DNA of 64,000 nucleotides, taken from Marinobacter sp. S0848L. GTDB lineage: Bacteria; Pseudomonadota; Gammaproteobacteria; Pseudomonadales; Oleiphilaceae. The stretch lies in the NCBI RefSeq assembly GCF_023016065.1, contig NZ_JALKAQ010000003.1, positions 186,001 through 250,000 of the forward strand, read 5' to 3'. Position numbers and translations under genes: made by a program. Below, piece by piece: positions 42,414-50,992 of the stretch. Below the pieces are notes generated by a model. That model did no database searches, was not told where the DNA came from, and saw only the letters and a program-made list of their open reading frames with translations. Position 1 is the stretch's first letter; each line of letters begins with the position of its first letter.

Positions 42414-43571
42414 ATGTCACATCCAGCGCCCATTGTTATTGTCGGAACCGGACTCGCCGGATATTCGTTGGCGAAAGAGCTGCGCAAGCTCGATCAAGAA
42501 ACACCGGTTATTATGATTACCGCCGACGATGGCGTGAGTTATTCCAAGCCGATGCTCTCGACCGGGTTCACCAAAGGTAAAGACGCCGAAGGTTTGGCTC
42601 AGGCCGAAACGGCCGCCATGTCGGAACAACTGAACGTTACCGTGCGTACCTTTACCACGGTGACCGGGATCGATACCGCGAATCGTGAGCTGATTCTGGG
42701 CGACGAGCGCTTGGCGTATGGCAAGCTGGTGCTGGCCTGGGGCGCAGATGTGATTCGTTTAGGCATTGAAGGCGATGGCCAGGAGCATATCCATTCCATT
42801 AACGACCTGGTTGATTACCGCTCGTTCCGAAAAGCCCTTCACGGTGGTAAGCGCGTCGCCATTATGGGGGCAGGGTTAATTGGTTGTGAGTTTGCCAACG
42901 ACCTGCGTAACGGTGGCTATGAGGTGGATGTGATTGCACCGGATACCAACGTAATGCCCAGTTTGCTGCCTGAGGCCGCGGCAAAAGCGGTGCAGCATGA
43001 ACTGACCGAGTTGGGCGCGCGTTTTCATTTGGGCACGGTGGTTGAGCGTGTTGATCGCCAAGAGCAAGGGGTTCGGTTGACCCTGGCCAACGGGGAACAG
43101 TTGGATGCCGATCTGGTGGTTTCAGCCGTGGGCCTTCGTCCGCGAGTTGAATTGGCAAAAGCGGCTGGCCTGGACGTTGGCCGTGGTATCACGGTGAACC
43201 GTGCTCTGGAAACCTCTGCACCGGATGTTTTCGCATTGGGAGATTGCGCAGAGGTAGACGGCCAGGTTTTGTTGTACGTGCTCCCGTTGATGGCGAGTGC
43301 GCGGGCGTTGGCGAAAACGCTGACGGGCCAGCGAACGGAAGTGCGCTACGGCACCATGCCGATTATGATCAAAACACCGTGCTGCCCAACCGCCGTGTGC
43401 CCGCCGCCAAAAGATGCGCAAGGTGAATGGCAGGTCGAGCAAGCGGGCTCCGACGTGAAGGCTGTGTTCAAGACTGCCTCGGGCGACCTGTTAGGGTTTG
43501 CTGTGACTGGCCGGTTTGCGGTTGAAAAGCAGGCGTTGGCCAAACAGGTGCCGCCGATCCATCGGGAATAG
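42414..43571 (+). CDS. rubB: Rubredoxin-NAD(+) reductase
   Basis: This flavoprotein passes electrons from NADH to rubredoxin. The 385-residue protein has an FAD-binding motif IVIVGTGLAGYSLAKEL (about 7-23), an NAD-binding motif VAIMGAGLIGCEFANDL (about 149-165) and the second FAD motif APDVFALGDCAEVDG (about 270-284). It lies directly after rubredoxin, supporting the partner. No alkane hydroxylase gene is in the window. Confidence 0.93.
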   Translation: MSHPAPIVIVGTGLAGYSLAKELRKLDQETPVIMITADDGVSYSKPMLSTGFTKGKDAEGLAQAETAAMSEQLNVTVRTFTTVTGIDTANRELILGDERLAYGKLVLAWGADVIRLGIEGDGQEHIHSINDLVDYRSFRKALHGGKRVAIMGAGLIGCEFANDLRNGGYEVDVIAPDTNVMPSLLPEAAAKAVQHELTELGARFHLGTVVERVDRQEQGVRLTLANGEQLDADLVVSAVGLRPRVELAKAAGLDVGRGITVNRALETSAPDVFALGDCAEVDGQVLLYVLPLMASARALAKTLTGQRTEVRYGTMPIMIKTPCCPTAVCPPPKDAQGEWQVEQAGSDVKAVFKTASGDLLGFAVTGRFAVEKQALAKQVPPIHRE

Positions 43572-43702
43572 GGCAGCGGCAGTGCCGGGCAGGCAAGTTT
43601 CTTTTCCCGATTAGCATTGCGTAAAGCCTGCGCCTGAGGTAGAAAACTATTCGTAAGCTAAGGAGCTACAAAAAGCTCTCGAATGACGTGACAGGAGCGG
43701 GC

Positions 43703-44563
43703 ATGCTGGAAGTAACCAAAAAGCTGGTGGAATTGCTGGATCTATCGCCGATTGGGGATGATCATTTTCAAGGGGATAGTGAAGACCTGGGGTTCCCCCA
43801 TGTTTTTGGCGGGCAGGTGTTGGGGCAAGCCTTGATGGCGGCGAGCCGCACCGTTGAAGACCGGCTTTGCCACTCACTGCACGCGTATTTCCTGCGCCCC
43901 GGTAACCACCGTATGCCCATCGACTACGAAGTGCAGAGGGTTCGGGATGGCGGTTCTTTTGCGGTACGCCGGGTCATCGCCCGGCAGGATGGAAAAGAGA
44001 TTCTGACCGGCTCCATGTCTTTTCAAACTGCTGAAGAGGGTTTGAGCCATCAGTTTGAAATGCCGGACGCGCCAGAGCCGGAAACTCTGCGATCCGAGCA
44101 GGACTGGGGCAAAATGATTGCCGATAAGGTGCCGGAAAAGCTTCGGGACGTACTGACCCGTGATCGTCCGATTGAAATTCGTCCGGTTGATCCCGGGGAC
44201 CCGTTCAACCCGAAGAAGCGCCCGCCCTTCCGGCAGAACTGGTTCCGCGCGGCCGGTACGCTACCTGACGACCCCGTCTTGCATCGGTGCTTGCTGACCT
44301 ATGCTTCGGACTTCAGCTTTCTGGGGACCTCGCTTGATCCCCATGGCCGCAGTTTTATGAGTTCGGATATGCAAGTGGCCAGCCTCGATCATTCGATCTG
44401 GTTCCATCGGGATTTTCGAATGGATGAGTGGCTGCTGTATGACAAAGACAGCCCGAGTTCGTCAGGCGGTCGCGGTTTCAATCGAGGTAACTTCTACACG
44501 CGGGACGGGGTGCTGGTGGCATCGACCACTCAGGAAGCACTGATCCGTGAGCGACAGGGCTGA
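43703..44563 (+). CDS. tesB: Acyl-CoA thioesterase II TesB
   Basis: TesB hydrolyses medium- and long-chain acyl-CoAs. From the ATG at 43703, behind ACAGGAG, the protein has 286 residues and two hot-dog domains. Visible marks are FGGQVLGQALMAASRTV, LHAYFLRPGNH, and in the second half ASLDHSIWFHRDFRMDEWLL and GNFYTRDGVLVASTTQEALI, which contain the Asp, Thr and Gln of the TesB catalytic triad. Its final 34 bases overlap the end of the EAL-protein gene on the other strand. Confidence 0.94.
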   Translation: MLEVTKKLVELLDLSPIGDDHFQGDSEDLGFPHVFGGQVLGQALMAASRTVEDRLCHSLHAYFLRPGNHRMPIDYEVQRVRDGGSFAVRRVIARQDGKEILTGSMSFQTAEEGLSHQFEMPDAPEPETLRSEQDWGKMIADKVPEKLRDVLTRDRPIEIRPVDPGDPFNPKKRPPFRQNWFRAAGTLPDDPVLHRCLLTYASDFSFLGTSLDPHGRSFMSSDMQVASLDHSIWFHRDFRMDEWLLYDKDSPSSSGGRGFNRGNFYTRDGVLVASTTQEALIRERQG

Positions 44564-47085
44564 TCTGCCAGCCATTCAACGGTCTCTTCAAAAGGCAGCG
44601 GCCGGCTCAGGAAGTATCCCTGAATCTGGTCGCAGCCCATATCTGACAGCAGGTTGAGGGTGGCTTCATCTTCGACCCCTTCCGCCACAACCTTGTACCC
44701 CAGACTGTGGCACATGTTGATGGTGGTTTGCACGATCACCCGGTCTTCTTTGCGATCGGATAGGTCGGTGATGAGGGACCGGTCAATCTTGATTTCTTTT
44801 GCCGGCAATTGCTTGATGTACGACAGTGATGAATAGCCGGACCCAAAGTCGTCAATAGACAGCGGAATGCCGGCCTGGTTAAGGGAGTTCAGGGCTTTCA
44901 GGGAGTTGGCCGGATCTTGCATCATCGAGGTTTCGGTAACTTCGAAAATGATCGCGCCGAGATGAGACGGGTAGTGTTTCATTTGCTGGCGAACAAACAG
45001 CGCAAAGTCCGACTCCCGCAAGTTGTTTGGTGAAATGTTCACAGCGATGCTCGCGGTAATATCGAGCTCGACAAGCCGTTCTCTCATCTTTAGTGCTTCA
45101 GAGATCACCCAGCGCGTCAGCGGTTTGATCAGGCCGCTCTGCTCCGCGACCGCAATGATTTCATCCGCGAATACACTTTGCTCCCGCCCGCTCCATCGCA
45201 GCAACGCTTCAAAGCCAATGATCTCACGAGTTTTCAGAGCAAGTTTTGGCTGCAAGTAAAGCGTCAGCTCGTCGTTGTTAATGGCATGGCGCAGCTCTGA
45301 AACCAAGGTGAGCCGGTCGGCGCTGTAGGAGTCCCGTGAAGGCTTATAAAAGGCCAGACCACGCTCGGTGGCGCGGCCAGAGCCTTCGGCAATGGCCGCC
45401 CGGCGGATCAGGGTGTTGGCGTCATTGCCGTTTTCCGGATGCACCGCGATGCCGACGCGGGGTTGCAGGGGAACTTCCATACCGAGAAATTCAATCGGAC
45501 AGCGAATCTCGTCCAGACTTTGGATCAGTTTGCGTTGTGCCGCGGCCGATTGGTTGGCATCGACGATGCAGGCAAACGTCTGCGGATCAAAATGCGCCAT
45601 GAAAAAATTGGCGTTGCTGTTGGTTTCAAGCAGCTGGGCGCCCGGTACGTCGCGGGCAACGGCGTTGTAGTGTTTGGCTGCTCTGACAAGAATGGCATCG
45701 GTGTTGCGGTGACCCAGTGTTTTGGTGACCGGATCGAGGTTGTTCAGGTGCAGCAGCACCACGCCGTAGCGTTTGGCCGGGTTTTGCTGAATCAGTTCGT
45801 TGAGCAGCATCTCGAAGCTGCTGCGATTGGGCAGTCCGGTAAGCGGATAATGCAGGGCCTGCTCCATCAGCTTCAGTTCTGCGGTACGCCGGGCTTCCAG
45901 CGCGTTAATTTCAGCATCTCGGGCGCTGAGTTTGTCTTGCCGCTCCTGATACAGCCGCGAGGCCAGCGCCAGATTCAGCAATAAAGCTTCCAAAACGGAA
46001 CCGATCTGCATGCCGTAAGCGGTGATGAAACTGTTGGGGATAAAACCCATTTTGTTTGCGCCGGTGATCGCGCTGCCCAGCGTCAAAGCGCCCCAGGCCA
46101 AGGTGTAGTAAGACGCTTGCGGATTGCCTTTGTACCACTGGATAGGCCCAAGAATGGTCAGGAACAGACAGCTGGGGATCGCGAACGCCACACACAGCCG
46201 GATTGCCGTGCTGTAGTCACCAAATAAACTGAAACCGGCCAGCCCGAGATTCAGCCCGATAACCAGCATCAGAATCCTGTTCAGAAACGGGCTCGATTGC
46301 TTCAGCCGCAGAAAGACCGCGGAAAACATCGAAGAAAAGGCGACGGCCAGAGGCACCACCACCGCCATGGCCACACTCTGAATGTCGGGGCTGCGGGGCC
46401 ACAGGAGTTGATAGGTGCTGCCATTCAGGCTGGCGATCAGGATCAGGTAGCCCAATGTCGAGAGCACATACAGCAGGTAAACCGATTCCCGCAGCGCTAG
46501 GAAGACAAACAGGTTGAAGCAGATGACGGTTAACAGAATGCCGTAATAGCCTGCGTGCAACTGGGTTTCAATCGATGCGTGCTCGAAGTATTGCTGACGA
46601 TCCCACAACTTGAGGGGGATCTGCAGAGCGCCTTGGGTTTGCGATCGAATCAGGACGTCGTATTGGCCATCGCTTTGCAGGCGAAGCGGGAACAGGAAAA
46701 GCGGGTGCTGCACGGCTCTCTCAGCGAACAGCTTTTGATCGCCGGTGCTTTCCTGCTGAATCAATTGGCCATTTTCAAAGACGTAAAGGTCGATGTAATC
46801 GAGGGCAGGGTAGCTGATCTCAACCATCTGGTCGCTTGTGGGGTTGGACACCGTGAACCGCAGCCAGATTTGATCTTGAGTGTAGCCAAAATTGGCGGTT
46901 TTTTCAGGCAGTCGCTGCCAGCGACCCGTTGCAAGAATGTCTGAGGCTGAAACGTCGGCATCCGGTGCCAGGCGCACGTAGTCCATATCCGGAATATAAG
47001 GCGACTTGCTTGCGAATGCTGACGATATGCTCACCAGCATTAACAACAGAATTGCCAACCATTGTGCCGAGTTCAGTAATTTCAC
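44530..47085 (-). CDS. Membrane c-di-GMP phosphodiesterase with 7TMR-DISM, degenerate GGDEF and EAL domains
   Basis: The 851-residue protein has a signal peptide (WLAILLLMLVSISSAFA), a periplasmic DISM-type sensor (about 30-160), seven predicted membrane helices (about 180-385) and a coiled segment. A GGDEF domain starts with GLPNRSSFEMLLNEL, but the GGDEF signature itself is lost (NSNANFFMAHFD in that area), so it should not make c-di-GMP. The EAL domain keeps GFEALLRW, ISIN-like VNISPNNLRES, IDDFGSGYSSL and VVAEGVED, so it probably cleaves c-di-GMP. Its stop overlaps the tesB end. Confidence 0.92.
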   Translation of the reverse strand: MKLLNSAQWLAILLLMLVSISSAFASKSPYIPDMDYVRLAPDADVSASDILATGRWQRLPEKTANFGYTQDQIWLRFTVSNPTSDQMVEISYPALDYIDLYVFENGQLIQQESTGDQKLFAERAVQHPLFLFPLRLQSDGQYDVLIRSQTQGALQIPLKLWDRQQYFEHASIETQLHAGYYGILLTVICFNLFVFLALRESVYLLYVLSTLGYLILIASLNGSTYQLLWPRSPDIQSVAMAVVVPLAVAFSSMFSAVFLRLKQSSPFLNRILMLVIGLNLGLAGFSLFGDYSTAIRLCVAFAIPSCLFLTILGPIQWYKGNPQASYYTLAWGALTLGSAITGANKMGFIPNSFITAYGMQIGSVLEALLLNLALASRLYQERQDKLSARDAEINALEARRTAELKLMEQALHYPLTGLPNRSSFEMLLNELIQQNPAKRYGVVLLHLNNLDPVTKTLGHRNTDAILVRAAKHYNAVARDVPGAQLLETNSNANFFMAHFDPQTFACIVDANQSAAAQRKLIQSLDEIRCPIEFLGMEVPLQPRVGIAVHPENGNDANTLIRRAAIAEGSGRATERGLAFYKPSRDSYSADRLTLVSELRHAINNDELTLYLQPKLALKTREIIGFEALLRWSGREQSVFADEIIAVAEQSGLIKPLTRWVISEALKMRERLVELDITASIAVNISPNNLRESDFALFVRQQMKHYPSHLGAIIFEVTETSMMQDPANSLKALNSLNQAGIPLSIDDFGSGYSSLSYIKQLPAKEIKIDRSLITDLSDRKEDRVIVQTTINMCHSLGYKVVAEGVEDEATLNLLSDMGCDQIQGYFLSRPLPFEETVEWLADQPCRSRISAS

Positions 47086-47189
47086 GCGCTGCCGCTCTTA
47101 TCATTCTTGTCACACTGCATCGAGTATGGACGCAAGAGGGTGGCGGCTCAAGCCGGAATATGTAGCGATTTGCTGCTTTAGAGCTGCGT

Positions 47190-47636
47190 TTAGAGCCCGC
47201 TTGCCCAGTGTTTGGCCCATTCCAAAGCCTCGACTTCGGGGTCCAGCGTTTCAAGGGCATCGATTTTCAGTGTATCGCCGACTTTGCGAGCGCAAGTTTC
47301 GTACAGCGCTTCTTCCATCAGGTCACCGGCACCGCAAAAGGTGTCGCCGTAAGAGCTGTCGCCAAGCACAATAATGCCAAACGGCCGCCCGGGTTGTTGC
47401 GGTAACTGGTCTTTGAGGTCGATGTAGAACGGCAGAAGGTTGGGGGGCAGTTCGCCTTGGCCGGTGGTCGATGTGCAAACCAAGAGGGCATCGTCGTTGG
47501 ACGTGATGTCTTCAAGATTGGGCGTTTCCAGCACAGCCACCTGATGGCCTTCGGGCTCCAGCGTTTCTTTAATGGCTTTGGCCGTTTGGAGTGCGCCGCC
47601 GTAGACGCTACCGGTTAAGATGCGAATTGCTGCCAT
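47190..47636 (-). CDS. Flavodoxin-like protein (MioC type)
   Basis: The 148-residue protein has the flavodoxin FMN-phosphate loop LTGSVYGGALQTAKAI at its start, a TSTTGQGELPPNL loop for the flavin ring, and the later GDSSYGDTFCGAGD stretch. This order is typical of MioC-like short flavodoxins, which carry electrons; the partner is unknown. The ATG at 47636 follows GGCAGGA. It lies between two genes for c-di-GMP enzymes on the same strand, which may be coincidence. Confidence 0.88.
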   Translation of the reverse strand: MAAIRILTGSVYGGALQTAKAIKETLEPEGHQVAVLETPNLEDITSNDDALLVCTSTTGQGELPPNLLPFYIDLKDQLPQQPGRPFGIIVLGDSSYGDTFCGAGDLMEEALYETCARKVGDTLKIDALETLDPEVEALEWAKHWASGL

Positions 47637-47704
47637 GATCCTGCCTTTATTTGCGAGTAGGAGCTTGATGCGAGGCGAGATCATAGCGGTGGTGAAGAAT
47701 GCAC

Positions 47705-48802
47705 TCAAGTCGTGGAGGCTTGCACGCTCTCTTGGCTACGAACGCGAGGCGATATTCTGTTTCTGCCACCCTTCTTGGCAGAATAAAGGTGCACGTCGGC
47801 CTGCTTGAGCAGTTCGTTGATGGAGGCTGCGTTGGAAATCGAACACACACCAGCGCTGAGAGTGACCGGCACCGTGGTTTCGTTATGGGTAAACGCGGTG
47901 CTTGCTATCTTGGATCTCAGTCGTTCGGCCAAAGCAAGCGCTTGCAGCAGGGTGGTGTCCGGCAATAGCAGCATGAACTCCTCGCCGCCCCAACGGGCCG
48001 CCACATCGGTTTGCCGAATGACGCTTTGGGTCACTTCTGAAAAACGCTGGAGTACTTTGTCACCGGCGTCGTGGCCGTGGTTGTCGTTGACCTGTTTGAA
48101 AAAATCCAGATCAATCAGAACGATGGAAAAATGATGCCCGGCTCTTTGGTAACGTGAAAATTCGACGGCAAGCCGGTTCAGCATTTCCCGCCGGTTGGCT
48201 AAACCGGTCAACTCATCGGTACGGGCGGCATGCTCGTGAGCCTGTGCGTATCTGACCAGTTTATTTCGCGCGGACTGGCGTGTTGCTTCAAGGACAAAAC
48301 AAAAAATGGATTCAAAGGTGAGGGTAGCGAAAAAGCGAATTTTGAAGTCTGTGTTGTACCTTGCGGTGATGCCGGGGAGGTCCGGAAACTGGAAGACGAT
48401 CAGCGCGGCGAGATAGCAGAACAACAGGATGGCGGTACCGGCTTTAAGGCTGGTTAGAAAAAACAGTAACGGTGGCAAGGCATAAAACCAGAGCGGACCG
48501 GTACTGCTTTCACCGCCGGTGGCAATGAGATACGACATTAAAATGGCAACAAAGGTGAGCAGGCCTGCTTTTTGGGTGTCGCGGTTGCCGGTGCGAGCGA
48601 ACCAAATCATGTTCAGGACAATGGGTACGCTGAAAAGCCAGAGTATAACGCCATGGGTGGTGTTGTCGGAGTACCAGGCTTTGGCGCCGATGCCGAATAA
48701 AAACAACAAAGCCATCACTGACACACCGGTCAGTAGGCGAGAAACCTGTTGCTCTTCATGTTCTGTCGAGAGCGCTTGGCTAAGTGTTAGATCTTCATAC
48801 AT
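47705..48802 (-). CDS. Membrane-bound diguanylate cyclase (GGDEF)
   Basis: This enzyme makes c-di-GMP from two GTP. The protein has about six membrane helices in the first 190 residues and then a GGDEF domain: DELTGLANRREMLNRLAVEF, DLDFFKQVNDNHGHDAGDKVL, and the intact signature RWGGEEFMLLLPD. The YSAKKGGRNRI end is also typical. I use the ATG at 48802 (365 residues); a GTG at 48823 would add seven residues and is equally possible because neither has a clear ribosome site. Confidence 0.93.
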   Translation of the reverse strand: MYEDLTLSQALSTEHEEQQVSRLLTGVSVMALLFLFGIGAKAWYSDNTTHGVILWLFSVPIVLNMIWFARTGNRDTQKAGLLTFVAILMSYLIATGGESSTGPLWFYALPPLLFFLTSLKAGTAILLFCYLAALIVFQFPDLPGITARYNTDFKIRFFATLTFESIFCFVLEATRQSARNKLVRYAQAHEHAARTDELTGLANRREMLNRLAVEFSRYQRAGHHFSIVLIDLDFFKQVNDNHGHDAGDKVLQRFSEVTQSVIRQTDVAARWGGEEFMLLLPDTTLLQALALAERLRSKIASTAFTHNETTVPVTLSAGVCSISNAASINELLKQADVHLYSAKKGGRNRISPRVRSQESVQASTT

Positions 48803-48965
48803 TTGTGTTGTACTTATTGACACATTTTCGGCCAGTATGCGCCAAAAGAACTGAAGATTGGAGTGTAACTTGACTACAATGTGAAGGATGACCGGAATCG
48901 CACTTTTGTTTCATTTTTGCAGCAAAAATTTTATAGTGCGCGCCCGGTGATCTGTCAAACCCATA

Positions 48966-50555
48966 ATGGTTAAAGAGAGCATAGCGCTTATGGCACGTTC
49001 CAGCGGTTATCTGGATACCCTTCTTAGCAGCCCGACGACCGAACGGTATCGCGTGGGCTTGAGTTTGCTCTTTCTGCTTGGTGTTTGGTTGGTGGTTGGC
49101 TCGTTCGCCCACGACCTTCCTAATGGCATGTTATTGATGGCCGCAGCCGTGATCGGTGGCTACATGGCCATCAATATTGGTGCCAACGATGTGGCAAACA
49201 ATGTGGGGCCCGCAGTTGGCTCCGGGGCGTTGTCATTAGGCGCAGCCGTTATTCTGGCGGCGTTGTTCGAAGCAGCGGGTGCCCTCATCGCCGGCGGTGA
49301 TGTGGTTTCAACGATCAAAGGCGGCATCATTGATCCGACAACCCTGGACGACCCCCGCGCTTTCGTTTGGCTGATGACCGCGGCGCTGCTGGCGGGCGCT
49401 CTTTGGTTGAATCTGGCCACCTGGATGGGCGCACCGGTATCCACCACTCATTCGATTGTTGGTGGCGTGCTGGGTGCGGGCATTGCGGCGGGCGGCTGGC
49501 AGATCGCGGATTGGGCGGTGATGGGCAAAATTGCCGCGAGCTGGGTTATTTCGCCGGTCTTGGGCGGTCTGCTGGCAGCGCTGTTCTTGTACGCCATTAA
49601 TAAAACCGTTCTATATCGTCAGAATCTGGTGTCATCAGCGCGCACCTTCGTGCCCTGGCTGGTATCGATTATGGCGTGGGCCTTCACCACCTATCTGATG
49701 GTCAAAGGCGTTAAGAAAATCGTCAAGGTCGACATTGTTGATGCGTCCTTGATCGGCTTGGCGGTGGCCGCTGCGGTCTTCTTCGCCATGCGTAATCTGG
49801 TGAGCCGCCGTGCTGCGACCATGGAAAACAGCACCGATGGTGTGAACACCTTGTTCACCTGGCCGCTGATTTGCGCGGCTGCCTTGCTCAGCTTTGCCCA
49901 CGGGGCCAACGACGTGGCCAATGCGATTGGCCCGCTGGCGGCCATTAACGATGCCATCCAGGCCGGTGGCGGAGTGGTCACCTCGGCGAGTATCCCGCTT
50001 TGGGTTATGTTGGTCGGCGCCCTCGGGCTTGCGGTCGGTTTGATGTTGTTTGGCCCGCGCCTGATCAAAACCGTGGGTAGCGAGATTACCGAGCTGGATA
50101 AGACCCGTGCCTTCTGTATCGCTTTGTCTGCTGCTTTGACGGTAATTCTGGCCTCCCAGCTGGGGCTGCCCGTTAGCTCGACACACATCGCCATTGGTGG
50201 TGTCTTTGGGGTGGGCTTCCTTCGGGAGTATTTGAAATCCAATTACGCGACCCAGCTGCACAAAATCATTGAAGCCCATGAGCCTGAGGACCAAGAGCGT
50301 TTGAAGCCCTTTTTGGACGACTTCCGCAATGCCACGCTCGAAGAGATGGAGAGCTTGCTGAAGCGCGCGAAAAAGAAAAAACAGCAGGTGCCCTTGTCCA
50401 AGTCCGAGCGTAAGCGCCTGAAGAAGATCTACAAAGAAGAAATGGTCAAGCGTTCTCATCTAACCCGCATTGCGGCGGCGTGGATCATTACGGTGCCGGC
50501 TTCTGCGCTGATGGCCGCCTTCCTGTTTTTTGCGCTGCGGGGCATGATGATCTGA
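48966..50555 (+). CDS. pitA: Low-affinity inorganic phosphate transporter (PiT family)
   Basis: PiT permeases import phosphate with a proton or cation. The 529-residue protein shows both inverted signature repeats: MAINIGANDVANNVGPAVGS (about 62-81) and LLSFAHGANDVANAIGPLAA (about 308-327), and the paired GAPVSTTHSIVGGVLG and GLPVSSTHIAIGGVFG. A cytoplasmic, charged loop (about 440-500) separates the last helix. Arsenate may also enter by this route. The ATG at 48966 is used; 48990 is an alternative start. Confidence 0.95.
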   Translation: MVKESIALMARSSGYLDTLLSSPTTERYRVGLSLLFLLGVWLVVGSFAHDLPNGMLLMAAAVIGGYMAINIGANDVANNVGPAVGSGALSLGAAVILAALFEAAGALIAGGDVVSTIKGGIIDPTTLDDPRAFVWLMTAALLAGALWLNLATWMGAPVSTTHSIVGGVLGAGIAAGGWQIADWAVMGKIAASWVISPVLGGLLAALFLYAINKTVLYRQNLVSSARTFVPWLVSIMAWAFTTYLMVKGVKKIVKVDIVDASLIGLAVAAAVFFAMRNLVSRRAATMENSTDGVNTLFTWPLICAAALLSFAHGANDVANAIGPLAAINDAIQAGGGVVTSASIPLWVMLVGALGLAVGLMLFGPRLIKTVGSEITELDKTRAFCIALSAALTVILASQLGLPVSSTHIAIGGVFGVGFLREYLKSNYATQLHKIIEAHEPEDQERLKPFLDDFRNATLEEMESLLKRAKKKKQQVPLSKSERKRLKKIYKEEMVKRSHLTRIAAAWIITVPASALMAAFLFFALRGMMI

Positions 50556-50561
50556 TGGCCT

Positions 50562-50583
50562 GCGGGGCTGGTTAGTGCCCCGC
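50562..50583 (+). terminator. Hairpin after pitA
   Basis: GCGGGGC (50562-50568) and GCCCCGC (50577-50583) make a 7-bp GC stem 6 bases after the stop. Only a short T-run (CTTT) follows, so terminator strength is uncertain. Confidence 0.4.
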
Positions 50584-50657
50584 GCTTTAGCCATACTATA
50601 GGCGGTACGTTTGTGGGGACGGTTTACTCCGCAGCCATCTACTTTCGGGAGTTAGGA

Positions 50658-50924
50658 ATGAGTTCATCTGTTGAAAGTCATCAGGCGAAGATGATTGGAG
50701 AGCTGAGAGTTTTCATCAAGAAGGTTCTGAGCGATCCGACGATTGCGGTTAAGTCGGTCGATATCGCCCGCAAATACAAAGGTCAGGCCGATGCTGATGA
50801 CCTGATCGCGCGCGAGATCAGCGCCAATACGACCATCCGTATACCGGAAGCCTGGAGCGATGCGGATAAGATGTTTCTGGAGATCCTGCACGAAGTGCTG
50901 GATGACGAAGACGCGCTGTACTGA
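50658..50924 (+). CDS. Conserved-looking small protein of unknown function
   Basis: From the ATG at 50658, behind GGAGTTAGGA, the protein has 88 residues. It appears soluble and mostly helical: HQAKMIGELRVFIKKVL, then KSVDIARKYKGQADADDLIAREIS, and an acidic C-terminal helix DADKMFLEILHEVLDDEDALY. No signal, membrane segment or Cys is present. I do not recognise a family with confidence. The good ribosome site, own terminator downstream (50947-50986) and codon usage like its neighbours support it being real. Confidence 0.65.
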   Translation: MSSSVESHQAKMIGELRVFIKKVLSDPTIAVKSVDIARKYKGQADADDLIAREISANTTIRIPEAWSDADKMFLEILHEVLDDEDALY

Positions 50925-50946
50925 TTCCCCGCCCCGGTTCGCCCGG

Positions 50947-50986
50947 AAAAGGCTGTCAGGTACCGTTCCTGACAGCTTTTCGTTTT
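50947..50986 (+). terminator. Bidirectional Rho-independent terminator
   Basis: GCTGTCAGG (50952-50960) and CCTGACAGC (50968-50976) form a 9-bp stem flanked by AAAAG and CTTTTCGTTTT. It lies between the small plus-strand gene and the end of the minus-strand decarboxylase gene and can end both. Confidence 0.88.
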
Positions 50987-50992
50987 AATGCT

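Noticed and set aside
49635-50459. 274-residue minus-strand open frame inside pitA
   Set aside because: It is antisense to the transporter and rich in Gln/Arg/His, typical of shadow frames.
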